This document shows positions 1-7,028 of a DNA stretch of 13,836 nt, in pieces. The stretch covers positions 1 to 13,836 of the forward strand of contig JAIRMO010000031.1 in the NCBI GenBank assembly GCA_031258625.1. Direction: 5' to 3'. A program made the translations under genes and the position numbers. The notes beneath the pieces are model-generated. The model was not told the origin of the DNA, ran no database searches, and was given only the letters and a program-made list of their open reading frames with translations. Each line of letters opens with the position of its first letter. The stretch's first letter is position 1. The DNA comes from Spirochaetaceae bacterium (GTDB taxonomy: Bacteria > Spirochaetota > Spirochaetia > Treponematales > Breznakiellaceae).

Positions 1-1
1 G

Positions 2-70
2 TCTAACCCCATGTGGCGCCTCCGACCCTTTCCTGTCGGCAGGAACCGGTTTAATGTGGGTTAGATTTTT
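2..70 (+). terminator. terminator-like hairpin plus T run
   Basis: An 8-bp perfect inverted repeat (TCTAACCC at 2-9, GGGTTAGA at 58-65) closes a stem that also contains an inner hairpin (CCGAC 22-26 with GTCGG 35-39). Five Ts (66-70) follow. It would suit the end of a transcript entering from the left edge, but no upstream gene is visible. The 3' arm is also the start of the first dispersed-repeat copy, so the structure could simply be part of that repeat family. Confidence 0.35.
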
Positions 71-365
71 ATAATGAGGCATGGCCCTTTTTGGGTTAGA
101 ATTTCGATGAGGCATTGCGCCCCCCGAGATGCCTCATTTTGAAATGTTACCGAAAGTAAGTCTAATTCCTGTATAGATTTAGACTTACAATACGCTTATT
201 TAGGGTTCCAGATGGGTTTTGTGGCCTTTGTAACTCTTTATCCTGCCTAGAATTAGCTTGTTGAGTAATTTCTTGTAATATAAGGACTTAGAGCATTTGG
301 GTAACATTTTCAATTTGAGGCATGGTCTCTTTCCGGTAACATTTTTGATGAGGCAATGCGCCCCC
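58..365. repeat. dispersed ~33-bp repeat family, five copies
   Basis: Related units start at about 58, 93, 299 and 333 on the plus strand. Each has a GGGTTAGA or GGTAACA head, a T-rich middle, then TGAGGCA and a C-rich tail. An inverted copy lies at about 127-155. The two pairs 58-124 and 299-365 align along their whole length, so a two-unit block appears to have been duplicated, with the inverted copy between. A perfect 10-bp inverted repeat (GTAAGTCTAA 156-165, TTAGACTTAC 179-188) sits next to it. The rest of the ~400-bp spacer, 189-298, shows nothing recognisable. The last unit ends about 35 bp before the alaX start. Confidence 0.6.
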
Positions 366-400
366 TTTACTCGATGGCCTTTAACGGTGATACTTATGCC

Positions 401-1621
401 ATGCAAACCGAAAGAGCCTATTACGGGGATCCCGGGGGGGATGTTTTTCATGCGGAGATCCGGGAAATCAAGCCCTGGAGGGATAAGACCGCCCTTATTC
501 TGGACAGGACCATTTTTTATCCCGAGGGAGGGGGCCAGAGCGCCGACCGGGGGACGATCAACGGGTTTCCCCTCCTGGATGTTCGGGAAGAAGGGGAGGA
601 GATCCTTCACATCCTTTCCGCCGGGGACGGGGCCGCGCTGAAACCCGGTCCCGGGGAACTGGTCCTGGACCGCGTCCGGCGCCGGGATTTTACCCTCCAC
701 CATACCGCCCAGCACCTCCTTTCGGGGATCATCCTCCGCTTAACCGGTTTCCCCACGGTGTCCATGCATTTGGGGGACGAGGTCTGTACTATTGATGTGG
801 ACGCCCCCGCCTTCCCGGAGGAAACCGTCATCGCCGTGGAAGAGGCGGTCCAGGACGCGGTGGAGGCGGACGCCCCGGTGGTGATTCACCTCTGTCCCCC
901 GGAAAACCTGGGGGACTTCCCCCTCCGGAAGGTACCTCCCCAGGGGGAGGAGGTGATTCGGGTGGTGGAGATCCAGGGGAATGATTTCTCTCCCTGCTGT
1001 GGCACCCACCTGGATTCCACCGCCCACATCGGCATACTGCGGATCCTGGGGGCGGAAAAGTACAAGGGTAAAACCCGGCTCTCCTTTATCGCCGGCCGCC
1101 GGGTCCTTCGGGACAGCCGCCTGCTCGGAAAAAACGCCGGCATCGCCTCCCGGGCCCTCAAGGTTCCGGTGGCGGAGACCGGCCCCGGGGTGTTGGCCCT
1201 GCTGGACCGGGCGAAAGAGCTTGAGCGGAAGCTCAAGGCCTTGGAAGAGGAGAACGCGGCGGCCAAGGCGATGGCGCTGCTCCAAAAAGCCGGGTTACCC
1301 CCGCCGGACGGGAGCGAAAATCTTCCCGGTTCGGGAACCGTGGTGGTCCAATCCTTCCCGGAGGCGGGGATAAACGAGGTCCTTTCCATAGGCAGGGCCG
1401 CCCAAAAACTCACCGGGGCCCTTATCGTGCTTGCCGCGGAGGGGGAGTTTAAATTTGCCGCCTTTTGTTCCGACAAAAAGGCCCGGCTTCCTTCAATCTT
1501 GAAGGAACCCATGGAAGCCCAGGGAGGATACGGAGGGGGCGGCCCGTCTTTTTTTCAGGGGGTTTTTCCCGGCCGGCAGGAACTGGAGCGTTTCCTTACG
1601 GCCCTTCCCAAAACCTTTTAA
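401..1621 (+). CDS. AlaX-type alanyl-tRNA editing protein (with DHHA1 domain)
   Basis: Free-standing trans-editing hydrolase that, by family, removes serine or glycine mischarged onto tRNA(Ala) in the cytoplasm. With the start used here it has 406 residues. The N-terminal part resembles the AlaRS second additional domain (PEGGGQ at 41-46). The zinc site of the editing domain is intact: H101 and H105 in HTAQH, C199 and H203 in CCGTH. A helical linker near 270-305 leads to a C-terminal DHHA1/C-Ala-like domain with the glycine-rich GGYGGGG motif near the end, so this is the long AlaX form. ATG 401 is preferred because MQTERAYY matches the usual family N-terminus and GGTGA lies 10 bases upstream. 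In-frame ATGs at 356 and 374 are possible, but 356 falls inside a dispersed repeat. It stands alone, followed by ffs. Confidence 0.9.
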   Translation: MQTERAYYGDPGGDVFHAEIREIKPWRDKTALILDRTIFYPEGGGQSADRGTINGFPLLDVREEGEEILHILSAGDGAALKPGPGELVLDRVRRRDFTLHHTAQHLLSGIILRLTGFPTVSMHLGDEVCTIDVDAPAFPEETVIAVEEAVQDAVEADAPVVIHLCPPENLGDFPLRKVPPQGEEVIRVVEIQGNDFSPCCGTHLDSTAHIGILRILGAEKYKGKTRLSFIAGRRVLRDSRLLGKNAGIASRALKVPVAETGPGVLALLDRAKELERKLKALEEENAAAKAMALLQKAGLPPPDGSENLPGSGTVVVQSFPEAGINEVLSIGRAAQKLTGALIVLAAEGEFKFAAFCSDKKARLPSILKEPMEAQGGYGGGGPSFFQGVFPGRQELERFLTALPKTF

Positions 1622-1633
1622 ACGTGGTATCGT
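1605..1633 (+). promoter_or_regulatory. candidate ffs promoter
   Basis: TTCCCA (1605-1610), a 17-base spacer and TATCGT (1628-1633) would start transcription near 1641, exactly where the SRP RNA stem begins. The hexamers are imperfect and the -35 lies inside the end of the upstream coding region, so the call rests mainly on position. Confidence 0.35.
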
Positions 1634-1640
1634 ACAAATT

Positions 1641-1748
1641 CCCCGCAGCCAGGAACCATGCGAATAGGCCGCGCCCAACCCCGCCAGGTCCGGAAGGAAG
1701 CAACGGTAAGCGCTTGTTTATGGCGCCGTGGCCCCCCTGGGTGCGGGG
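1641..1748 (+). ncRNA. ffs: SRP RNA (small bacterial 4.5S type)
   Basis: RNA scaffold of the signal recognition particle, which binds Ffh and targets nascent membrane and secreted proteins. The diagnostic apical domain is present: CAGGTCCGGAAGGAAGCA around 1685-1702 includes the GGAA tetraloop and the asymmetric-loop bases bound by the Ffh M domain. GCGCC (1671-1675) pairs with GGCGC (1722-1726). The ends close as CCCCGCA (1641-1647) with TGCGGGG (1742-1748), continued by CCAGG/CCTGG past a single mismatch. Eight Ts (1749-1756) follow, so the closing helix probably doubles as the terminator. At about 108 nt with no Alu domain it is the short form. It lies directly upstream of dnaX. Confidence 0.93.
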
Positions 1749-1771
1749 TTTTTTTTATGTCCCTTTCCGGG

Positions 1772-1777
1772 TATACT
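1772..1777 (+). promoter_or_regulatory. candidate -10 box of dnaX, leaderless start
   Basis: TATACT lies six bases before the dnaX ATG and no Shine-Dalgarno sequence is present. Transcription from this box would begin at or within a base or two of the ATG. No convincing -35 is seen; the expected place is the T run that ends ffs. Confidence 0.3.
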
Positions 1778-1783
1778 AGAATT

Positions 1784-3553
1784 ATGGCTTATGAAGTAAC
1801 CGCTACCAGACGGCGTCCGAAAACCTTTGATGAACTGGCGGGTCAGGATTTTGTGGCCGCCACCCTCAAGAGTTCCATTGAAACCGGCCGGATAGCCCAC
1901 GCGTATCTTTTTTCCGGCCCCCGGGGCTGCGGTAAAACCAGCGCCGCCCGGATCCTCGCCCGTTCCCTCAACTGCGAAAAGGGCCCCACCCCGGCGCCCT
2001 GCGGGGTGTGTTCCAGTTGTTTGGAGATCAGCCGGGGGGCGAGTATGGATATCATCGAGATCGACGGGGCTTCCAATAACGGCGTCAACGATGTCCGCCA
2101 GATAAAGGACGAAGTTCTTTTTCCCCCCAATTCGGGGCGGTATAAGGTGTACATTATCGACGAAGTCCACATGCTTTCCACCCCCGCCTTTAACGCCCTG
2201 CTCAAAACCATTGAGGAACCTCCCCCGTATATCATTTTTATATTTGCCACCACCGAACTCCACAAGGTGCCGGCCACCATAAAGAGCCGGTGCCAGCAGT
2301 TCAATTTCAGGCTCATTCCCCTGGAGACCATCCAGGGGATCCTCAAAACCACCTGCGCTGAGATGCGGATAGAGGCCGAAGATGAGGCCCTGTTTTGGAT
2401 AGCCAAGGAGTCCACCGGGAGCCTCCGGGACGCCTATACGATTTTTGATCAGGTGGTTTCCTTTTCCGACGGGTTTATCCGGGCGGCCCTGATCCGGGAG
2501 AAGCTGGGGCTCGTCGGCCTGGACACCCTGAACGCCCTGGCGGAAGCCTGTGTCGCGGGGGATAATTCCCGGGCGTTCTCCCTCATCGACGGGAGCCTTG
2601 ACGCGGGGGCGGCGGTGGAACAGTTGGTGATCGATATGGCCGGATATTACCGGAACCTGCTGCTTTTAAAAAACGGGGTAAACCGGGAGTCTGTTTTGGG
2701 GTATAGGCCGGAACGTTTTTCCGCCCCGGCGCTTAATGCCCTGGATTCGATCCACCTGGAACGGGCCCTTTCGATCCTCCTGGACCTCTACCGGGATATC
2801 CGGTACTCGGTTTCCCCCCGGTTCGAGCTTGAGACCGCGGTATCAAAACTCTGCTGGCTTACCCAATGGGTTTCCCCCCGGGAACTCCGGGCGGCCATAG
2901 CCGGGGCCCAGGATGCCCTGGGGATCAGCCGGGAAGGCCCCGCCGGGAAAGGAGGGGTAGCGCTCCCTTTAGCGGGGCCGGGGCCGAACCGGGCCCCGGC
3001 TGAAACACCCCTGTCCCCGGAAGGGGTCGAGGGGAACCGTACCACGGATCACGGGAGCGCTTTTTCCGAGGGGTTTAGACGGTTTATGGCCGCCCGGGAA
3101 ATCTCCGGGGAGGAGTCTTTCCCGGAGGGTGAAGACCCTTTTTTCGGGGGGGGGAGCCGGGCCGGGAAAGCTGAGGCTGAGGAGCCGCCCCCCCCGGCGG
3201 AGGCGGCCCCCGGAGGGGAGGATGAGCTTTCCCGGCTGCGGGCCGCCCTCATCGCCGGCCTCAAATCAAAATGGGGGCTTCTTGCTTCGGGGCTGGAAAA
3301 ATCCCTGCCCTGGGAATGGGCCGGGGATAAACTCATCATTCCCGTCCGGGATTCCCTGGGGATGGATCTCCTTAAAAAGGACGCCCCCCTCATCCGGGAG
3401 ACCCTGGCCCGGATAAGGGGGGGGGCTTTGTCCTTTGACGTGGTGGTGGGGAATACCCCCGCCGAAGCCGGTCCCGAAGAAAGGCCGGCCCTCTCCCCCC
3501 AAGCGGAGATGGTTTGCCGGATGTTCCGGGGGACGGTGGTTAAGAATGGGTAA
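1784..3553 (+). CDS. dnaX: DNA polymerase III subunit tau (and gamma), clamp-loader ATPase
   Basis: Motor of the clamp loader that opens the beta clamp and ties the replisome together. Counting from this start (589 residues): Walker A GPRGCGKT at 45-52; zinc cysteines C64, C73, C76, C79; Walker B IIDEVH at 124-129; the SRC arginine-finger motif at 168-170; sensor 2 GSLRDA near 215. The collar domain follows, then a Pro/Gly/Glu-rich linker (about 385-485) and a small C-terminal tau domain. ATG 1784 is chosen because MAYEVTATRRRP is the conserved N-terminus; longer in-frame starts (1658, 1757) would read through ffs or its terminator. It heads the conserved dnaX-ybaB-recR group. The linker contains a U UUU UUC heptamer abutting nine Gs (see separate entry), which could yield a gamma form of about 463 residues. 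Confidence 0.96.
   Translation: MAYEVTATRRRPKTFDELAGQDFVAATLKSSIETGRIAHAYLFSGPRGCGKTSAARILARSLNCEKGPTPAPCGVCSSCLEISRGASMDIIEIDGASNNGVNDVRQIKDEVLFPPNSGRYKVYIIDEVHMLSTPAFNALLKTIEEPPPYIIFIFATTELHKVPATIKSRCQQFNFRLIPLETIQGILKTTCAEMRIEAEDEALFWIAKESTGSLRDAYTIFDQVVSFSDGFIRAALIREKLGLVGLDTLNALAEACVAGDNSRAFSLIDGSLDAGAAVEQLVIDMAGYYRNLLLLKNGVNRESVLGYRPERFSAPALNALDSIHLERALSILLDLYRDIRYSVSPRFELETAVSKLCWLTQWVSPRELRAAIAGAQDALGISREGPAGKGGVALPLAGPGPNRAPAETPLSPEGVEGNRTTDHGSAFSEGFRRFMAAREISGEESFPEGEDPFFGGGSRAGKAEAEEPPPPAEAAPGGEDELSRLRAALIAGLKSKWGLLASGLEKSLPWEWAGDKLIIPVRDSLGMDLLKKDAPLIRETLARIRGGALSFDVVVGNTPAEAGPEERPALSPQAEMVCRMFRGTVVKNG
3139..3174 (+). promoter_or_regulatory. candidate -1 frameshift or slippage site in dnaX
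   Basis: In the dnaX frame the codons CCT TTT TTC GGG GGG GGG place T TTT TTC (3139-3145) in exact X XXY YYZ phase, immediately followed by G9 (3146-3154). A -1 shift at the heptamer, or polymerase slippage adding one G, enters a frame that ends at TGA 3172-3174. The product would have about 463 residues against 589 full length. A run of eight Cs (3188-3195) could pair with the G tract as a downstream stem. This resembles gamma production by frameshifting in E. coli and by transcriptional slippage in Thermus. That it works here is inference. Confidence 0.5.
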
Positions 3554-3616
3554 TCGGAGGAGCCGGTTTCAAAACCCGGTTGCCGGGGAAATTCCCTTTT
3601 CCATAAAACCGGTTTC

Positions 3617-3671
3617 AGAAAAAGCGGCCGGGCAAAAATTAAACCCCTCCGCTTTTTCTCTTAAATTTAAG
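3617..3671 (+). other. stem-loop in the dnaX-ybaB spacer
   Basis: Perfect 11-bp inverted repeat (AGAAAAAGCGG 3617-3627, CCGCTTTTTCT 3649-3659) with a 21-base loop, followed by the palindrome CTTAAATTTAAG (3660-3671). No T run follows, so it is not a standard intrinsic terminator. It may be an mRNA processing or stability element in the 160-bp spacer. No other feature was found there. Confidence 0.4.
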
Positions 3672-3714
3672 GTTGAAGGACAAACGCCGCTTGTCTTCCG
3701 ATCGGAGTTAAATC

Positions 3715-4047
3715 ATGAATATAAATCCCTTTGACATTTTAAAAAACGCCCAAAAACTACAGGAACAGATGGGTTCTTTTCAGGAAAGGCTGGGGACCAT
3801 CACGGCCACCGGTTCCGCCGGGGGCGGGATGGTGGAGGTGGACCTGAACGGCCGGTTGGAACTTCTAGCCGTAAGGATAGCCCCGGAGGCGGTGGATCCC
3901 CAGGAGGTGGAGATGCTTCAAGACCTGATCATCGCGGCCTTTACCGCCGCGGTGGAAAAGGCCAAGGAGGCGATTAACCGGGAGATGGGCGCCCTGGCGG
4001 GCGGTATGGGGCTGCCGAATTTTTCCGGTTTCCCGGGGCTTTCATGA
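3715..4047 (+). CDS. ybaB: YbaB/EbfC family nucleoid-associated protein
   Basis: Small dimeric DNA-binding protein of the YbaB/EbfC family, which in Borrelia and other bacteria coats the nucleoid and is linked to recombination and repair through its pairing with recR. It has 110 residues, the usual size. Visible family features are the N-terminal helix with KNAQKLQEQM, the GSAGGGMVEV strand followed by NG, and the C-terminal helix LQDLIIAAFTAAVEKAKE. The tail is Gly/Phe-rich. The start is supported by GGAG at 3704-3707, seven bases before the ATG. It overlaps recR by four bases (ATGA), implying coupled translation. Confidence 0.95.
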   Translation: MNINPFDILKNAQKLQEQMGSFQERLGTITATGSAGGGMVEVDLNGRLELLAVRIAPEAVDPQEVEMLQDLIIAAFTAAVEKAKEAINREMGALAGGMGLPNFSGFPGLS

Positions 4048-4658
4048 ATTTCCCCGGGGACACCAAAGGGCCCAATGCCTTGGACCGGATGGCGGCGCTC
4101 CTGGCAAAGCTTCCGGGAATCGGCAAAAAAACCGCGGGCCGGTTGACGTATTTTATCCTGGATACGGACCCCAGTTACGCCCGGATGCTGGCGGAACAGC
4201 TTCTGACCCTCCATTCATCCATTAAACGCTGTTCCCGCTGCGGGAGTTTTACCGAAACCGACCCCTGCCCCATCTGCCTGGATCCCGGCCGGGACGGCCT
4301 TATCCTCTGTGTGGTGGAACGGGCCCAGGACGTGCGGGTTATCGAGGAATCCCGGGAATTCCGGGGCCGTTTCCACGTTTTAGGGGGCCTTATCGCCCCC
4401 CTGGAGGGGGTCGGCCCCGATGACCTTACCATCGGTCAGTTGCTCGGCCGGGTCCGCCGGGAAGGGATCCGGGAGGTGATCCTCGCGATGAACCCCACGG
4501 TGGAGGGGGACACCACGGCCCTCTACCTGCAAAAGGTCCTTAAAGATACGGGCGCCGAAGTTACCCGTCTTGCCTCGGGCCTCCCCGTAGGGGGGGACTT
4601 GGAATACGCCGACCGGCTCACCCTGTCCCGGAGCTTCCGGGGGAGGGTTAAGTTATAA
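4044..4658 (+). CDS. recR: recombination mediator protein RecR
   Basis: RecR acts with RecO (and RecF) to load RecA on SSB-coated gapped DNA. The 204 residues match the normal family length and order: helix-hairpin-helix LAKLPGIGKKTAGR at about 20-33, C4 zinc finger (C63, C66, C75, C78), and a Toprim domain from about 87 with CVVERAQDV and the MNPTVEGDTTALYL motif. The HhH, zinc and Toprim signatures are all intact. It starts inside the ybaB stop codon (ATGA). It is the last gene of the dnaX group; the direct-repeat array starts five bases after its stop codon. Confidence 0.97.
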   Translation: MNFPGDTKGPNALDRMAALLAKLPGIGKKTAGRLTYFILDTDPSYARMLAEQLLTLHSSIKRCSRCGSFTETDPCPICLDPGRDGLILCVVERAQDVRVIEESREFRGRFHVLGGLIAPLEGVGPDDLTIGQLLGRVRREGIREVILAMNPTVEGDTTALYLQKVLKDTGAEVTRLASGLPVGGDLEYADRLTLSRSFRGRVKL

Positions 4659-4662
4659 GGGG

Positions 4663-5018
4663 AGGTCTGGCCCCCCAGAAGGTCTGACCCTCAAGAGGTC
4701 TGTCCCCCAGAGGTCTGTCCCCAGAGAGGTCTGACCCTCAAGAGGTCTGGCCCCAGAGGTCTGGCCCCCAAGAGGTCTGACCCTCAAGAGGTCTGACCCT
4801 CAAGAGGTCTGACCCTCAAGAGGTCTGACCCTCAAGAGGTCTGACCCCCAGAGGTCTGTCCCCCAGAGGTCTGTCCCCAAAGAGGTCTGTCCCGAGAGGT
4901 CTGATCCCAGAAGGTCTGACCCCCAGAGGTCTGTCCCCCAACAGGTCTGTCCCGAGAGGTCTGACCCTCAAGAGGTCTGACCCCCGAGAGGTCTGACCCC
5001 CGAGAGGTCTGACCCCCA
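4663..5018. repeat. tandem array of ~23 copies of a 14-17 bp unit
   Basis: The unit core is AGGTCTGACCCTCAAG, with the seventh to eighth positions varying (GACC, GTCC, GGCC) and length 14-17 bp. I count about 23 contiguous copies; units 8-11 are identical (16 bp), those at the edges diverge. There are no spacers, so it is not CRISPR. Each core holds the near-palindrome AGGTC-T-GACCT/C, like an operator half-site pair. Variable unit length breaks any reading frame, so it is not coding. It fills the gap between recR and the regulator promoter. A single inverted copy lies at 7841-7855. Confidence 0.95.
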
Positions 5019-5056
5019 TAAAGATAGAATTCTTGACAAAACAGCGCATCACCCCC

Positions 5057-5084
5057 TTGACAAAAACAAAACTTTAGTTATATT
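5057..5084 (+). promoter_or_regulatory. sigma70-type promoter of the regulator-leuCD operon
   Basis: TTGACA (5057-5062), a 16-base spacer and TATATT (5079-5084) give a near-consensus promoter with a start near 5091, about 27 bases before the GTG. The 9-mer TTGACAAAA occurs twice, at 5033-5041 and 5057-5065, exactly 24 bases apart; the first copy has no matching -10. Confidence 0.7.
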
Positions 5085-5089
5085 AAAGT
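5071..5089 (+). promoter_or_regulatory. operator-like palindrome over the -10 box
   Basis: ACTTTA (5071-5076) and TAAAGT (5084-5089) form a perfect 6-7-6 inverted repeat that straddles the -10 hexamer. A dimeric XRE regulator bound here would block transcription, so autoregulation by the downstream gene product is a natural guess. No binding data can be read from sequence. Confidence 0.4.
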
Positions 5090-5117
5090 AATTGCATTAT
5101 TAGTTAAGAGGTCTTCT

Positions 5118-5693
5118 GTGCGCTATTGGTTTGGGGAGAAAATCCGGGCCGTCCGGGAACGCCGGGCCCTTACCCTGCGGGAGGTGGCGGATCGGGCGGG
5201 GGTGAGCGAAAGCCTGGTTTCCCAGATTGAACGGAACCGGGTGTCTCCGGCTATCGATACCCTCCTCGCCCTGGCGGACGCCCTGGATCTGGACCTGGAG
5301 TACCTTTTTGAGGATTACCGCCGGGACCGTTCGGTGAGGATCACCCGGAGTTATGAGCGGGATTCCTTTACCAAACCCGGGGTTATCTATGAACGGCTGG
5401 CCCGGTTTGAGGAACCGGTTCCGGGCAGGGAAGGCATCGAGGTCTACCGTATCACCCTGGAGCCGGGGGCGAAAACCGGGAACGCCGCCTACGGCCACCC
5501 GGGCTGGGAAGTGGGGTTGGTGGAAGCGGGAAAGGCCCGACTCGTCCTGGGGAACCATACCTATGAGCTCCTGCCGGGGGATTCCGCCGGTTTTCAGGCC
5601 GGTTCCCCCCACGGGCTTTTCAACACGGGCCCGGAACCCCTGCGGGTTTTTTGGATTATCACCCCCCCAAAAGGGGAATTTGAAAACCGGTGA
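5118..5693 (+). CDS. XRE-family transcriptional regulator with cupin domain
   Basis: DNA-binding regulator of 191 residues. An N-terminal HTH_XRE domain spans about 6-62 (LTLREVADRAGVSESLVSQIER, then SPAIDTLLALADALD). A C-terminal cupin-2 barrel spans about 110-185, with GHPGWEVGLVEAG, the LLPGDSAGF strand and SPHGLFN. The cupin probably senses a small molecule. The GTG start is set by AAGAGG at 5106-5111, six bases upstream; no nearby ATG fits. It is the first gene of an operon with the hydro-lyase subunits (38-bp gap to the large subunit), so it likely controls them. The ligand cannot be named from sequence. Its ribosome-binding stretch AAGAGGTCT is identical to nine bases of the tandem repeat upstream. 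Confidence 0.9.
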   Translation: MRYWFGEKIRAVRERRALTLREVADRAGVSESLVSQIERNRVSPAIDTLLALADALDLDLEYLFEDYRRDRSVRITRSYERDSFTKPGVIYERLARFEEPVPGREGIEVYRITLEPGAKTGNAAYGHPGWEVGLVEAGKARLVLGNHTYELLPGDSAGFQAGSPHGLFNTGPEPLRVFWIITPPKGEFENR

Positions 5694-5731
5694 GGCCCGG
5701 CGGCGGATAGGCGGCCCACAGGAGGAATAGT

Positions 5732-7021
5732 ATGGGAAAAACATTAGCGGAAAAAATTTTTGACGCCCATGTACGGGACCGGCCCTTTGAGGGGACCTGG
5801 GTGTTGAACCTGGACGCGGTCTTTTGTCATGAAATAACCACCCCCATCGCGGTGAACGACCTGGCCGCAAAAAACTTGGACCGGGTGTTTGATCCCCGCA
5901 AGATCAAGGCGGTGATCGACCACGTAAGCCCCGCCAAGGACTCAAAAACCGCGGAACAGGGGAATATCCTTCGGGATTGGGCCCGCCGCCAGGGGATAGG
6001 GGATTTTTTTGACATAGGCCGGAACGGGGTCTGCCATGCCATTTTCCCGGAAAAGGGCTTTGTCCGGCCGGGGTATACCATTATTATGGGGGACAGCCAT
6101 ACTTGTACCCACGGGGCCTTTGGGGCCTTTGCCGCCGGGGTGGGGACCACCGACCTGGAAGTGGGGATCCTCAAAGGGGTGTGCGCCTTCAAAAAACCTG
6201 AATCCCTCAGGGTGAACCTCATGGGAACCCTCACGGCCGCCACCCCCAAGGACGTGATCCTCGCCGTTATCGCCAAAACAGGAGTCGCCGGGGCCACCGG
6301 CAAGGTGATGGAATTCCGGGGGCCCGCCGCGGAGGCCATGAGCATGGAAGGCCGGATGACGATCTGCAATATGGCCGTCGAGGCAGGGGCCACCTCCGGG
6401 GTCTGTATGCCCGATATGGTTACGGTGGAATACCTGTGGCCCTTTATCGGCCCCCGGGGAGAGGGGCGTTACCCCGCCAAAGAGGCGGCCCTGGCGGACT
6501 TTGAACAATGGCGGAGCGACGACGATGCGGCCTACGCCGGAACCGTGGACCTGGACTGTTCCGCCCTGGAGCCCTGCGCCACCGTGGGTTATAAGCCCGA
6601 CCAGGTAAAAACCATCCGGGAGCTTACGGGGACCAGGGTGGACCAGGTGTATATCGGCTCCTGTACCAACGGCCGTATTGAGGACCTCCGGGCGGCGGCG
6701 GCGGTCCTTAGGGGCCGGAGGATTGCCGATACGGTCCGGGTCGTTGTTTCCCCCGCCACCACCGCCGTGTACGCGGAGGCCCTCAGGGAGGGGTTAATAT
6801 CGGTCTTTTTGGAAGCCGGGTGCTGCGTAACCAACGCCACCTGCGGGGCCTGCCTGGGAATGTCCAACGGGGTTCTCGCCGACGGGGAGGTCTGCGCCTC
6901 CACCACCAACCGCAACTTCTACGGCCGTATGGGTAAGGGCGGCATGGTCCACCTGATGAGCCCGGTCTCGGCCGCCGCCGCCGCGGTTGCGGGGTATATC
7001 ACGAGGGTGGAGGACCTCTAG
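5732..7021 (+). CDS. leuC: 3-isopropylmalate dehydratase-type large subunit (LeuC/HacA/DmdA group)
   Basis: Large catalytic subunit of a [4Fe-4S] hydro-lyase of the aconitase superfamily; partner is the small subunit at 7241. The three cluster ligands are present: C311 (in SCTNGR), C371 and C374 (in ATCGACLG). Other signatures are GDSHTCTHGAFGAFAAGVGT and the NRNFYGRMG motif near the C-terminus. The 429 residues fit the two-subunit archaeal-type group (about 420), which includes isopropylmalate isomerase, homoaconitase and 2,3-dimethylmalate dehydratase. These differ in substrate, so leucine synthesis is likely but not certain. leuA and leuB are not adjacent. The start is set by AGGAGG at 5720-5725, six bases before the ATG. 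Confidence 0.88.
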   Translation: MGKTLAEKIFDAHVRDRPFEGTWVLNLDAVFCHEITTPIAVNDLAAKNLDRVFDPRKIKAVIDHVSPAKDSKTAEQGNILRDWARRQGIGDFFDIGRNGVCHAIFPEKGFVRPGYTIIMGDSHTCTHGAFGAFAAGVGTTDLEVGILKGVCAFKKPESLRVNLMGTLTAATPKDVILAVIAKTGVAGATGKVMEFRGPAAEAMSMEGRMTICNMAVEAGATSGVCMPDMVTVEYLWPFIGPRGEGRYPAKEAALADFEQWRSDDDAAYAGTVDLDCSALEPCATVGYKPDQVKTIRELTGTRVDQVYIGSCTNGRIEDLRAAAAVLRGRRIADTVRVVVSPATTAVYAEALREGLISVFLEAGCCVTNATCGACLGMSNGVLADGEVCASTTNRNFYGRMGKGGMVHLMSPVSAAAAAVAGYITRVEDL

Positions 7022-7028
7022 TATCCCG

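Noticed and set aside
70..75. TATAAT as an alaX promoter
   Set aside because: It belongs to a repeat unit, has no -35 at proper spacing and is over 300 bases from the gene.
740..1512. Two long minus-strand frames opposite alaX
   Set aside because: Shadow frames from biased codon use; the plus strand has intact zinc motifs of a known family.
1658..1783. Longer dnaX start at 1658
   Set aside because: The extra 42 residues are translated ffs and its T run; conserved sequence begins at 1784.
3372..3380. A-rich stretch CTTAAAAAGG as the dnaX frameshift site
   Set aside because: Only five As, not in slippery phase, and near the very end of the gene, where a shift would not make a gamma-sized product.
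4663..5018. CRISPR array
   Set aside because: Units are contiguous without unique spacers, too short for CRISPR repeats, and no cas genes are in the window.
4816..5052. Minus-strand reading frame of 78 residues across the tandem array
   Set aside because: It is a translation of the repeat (RPLG.. units). Unit lengths vary between 14 and 17, no ribosome site is present, and the frame is open only because the repeat lacks stop codons on that strand.
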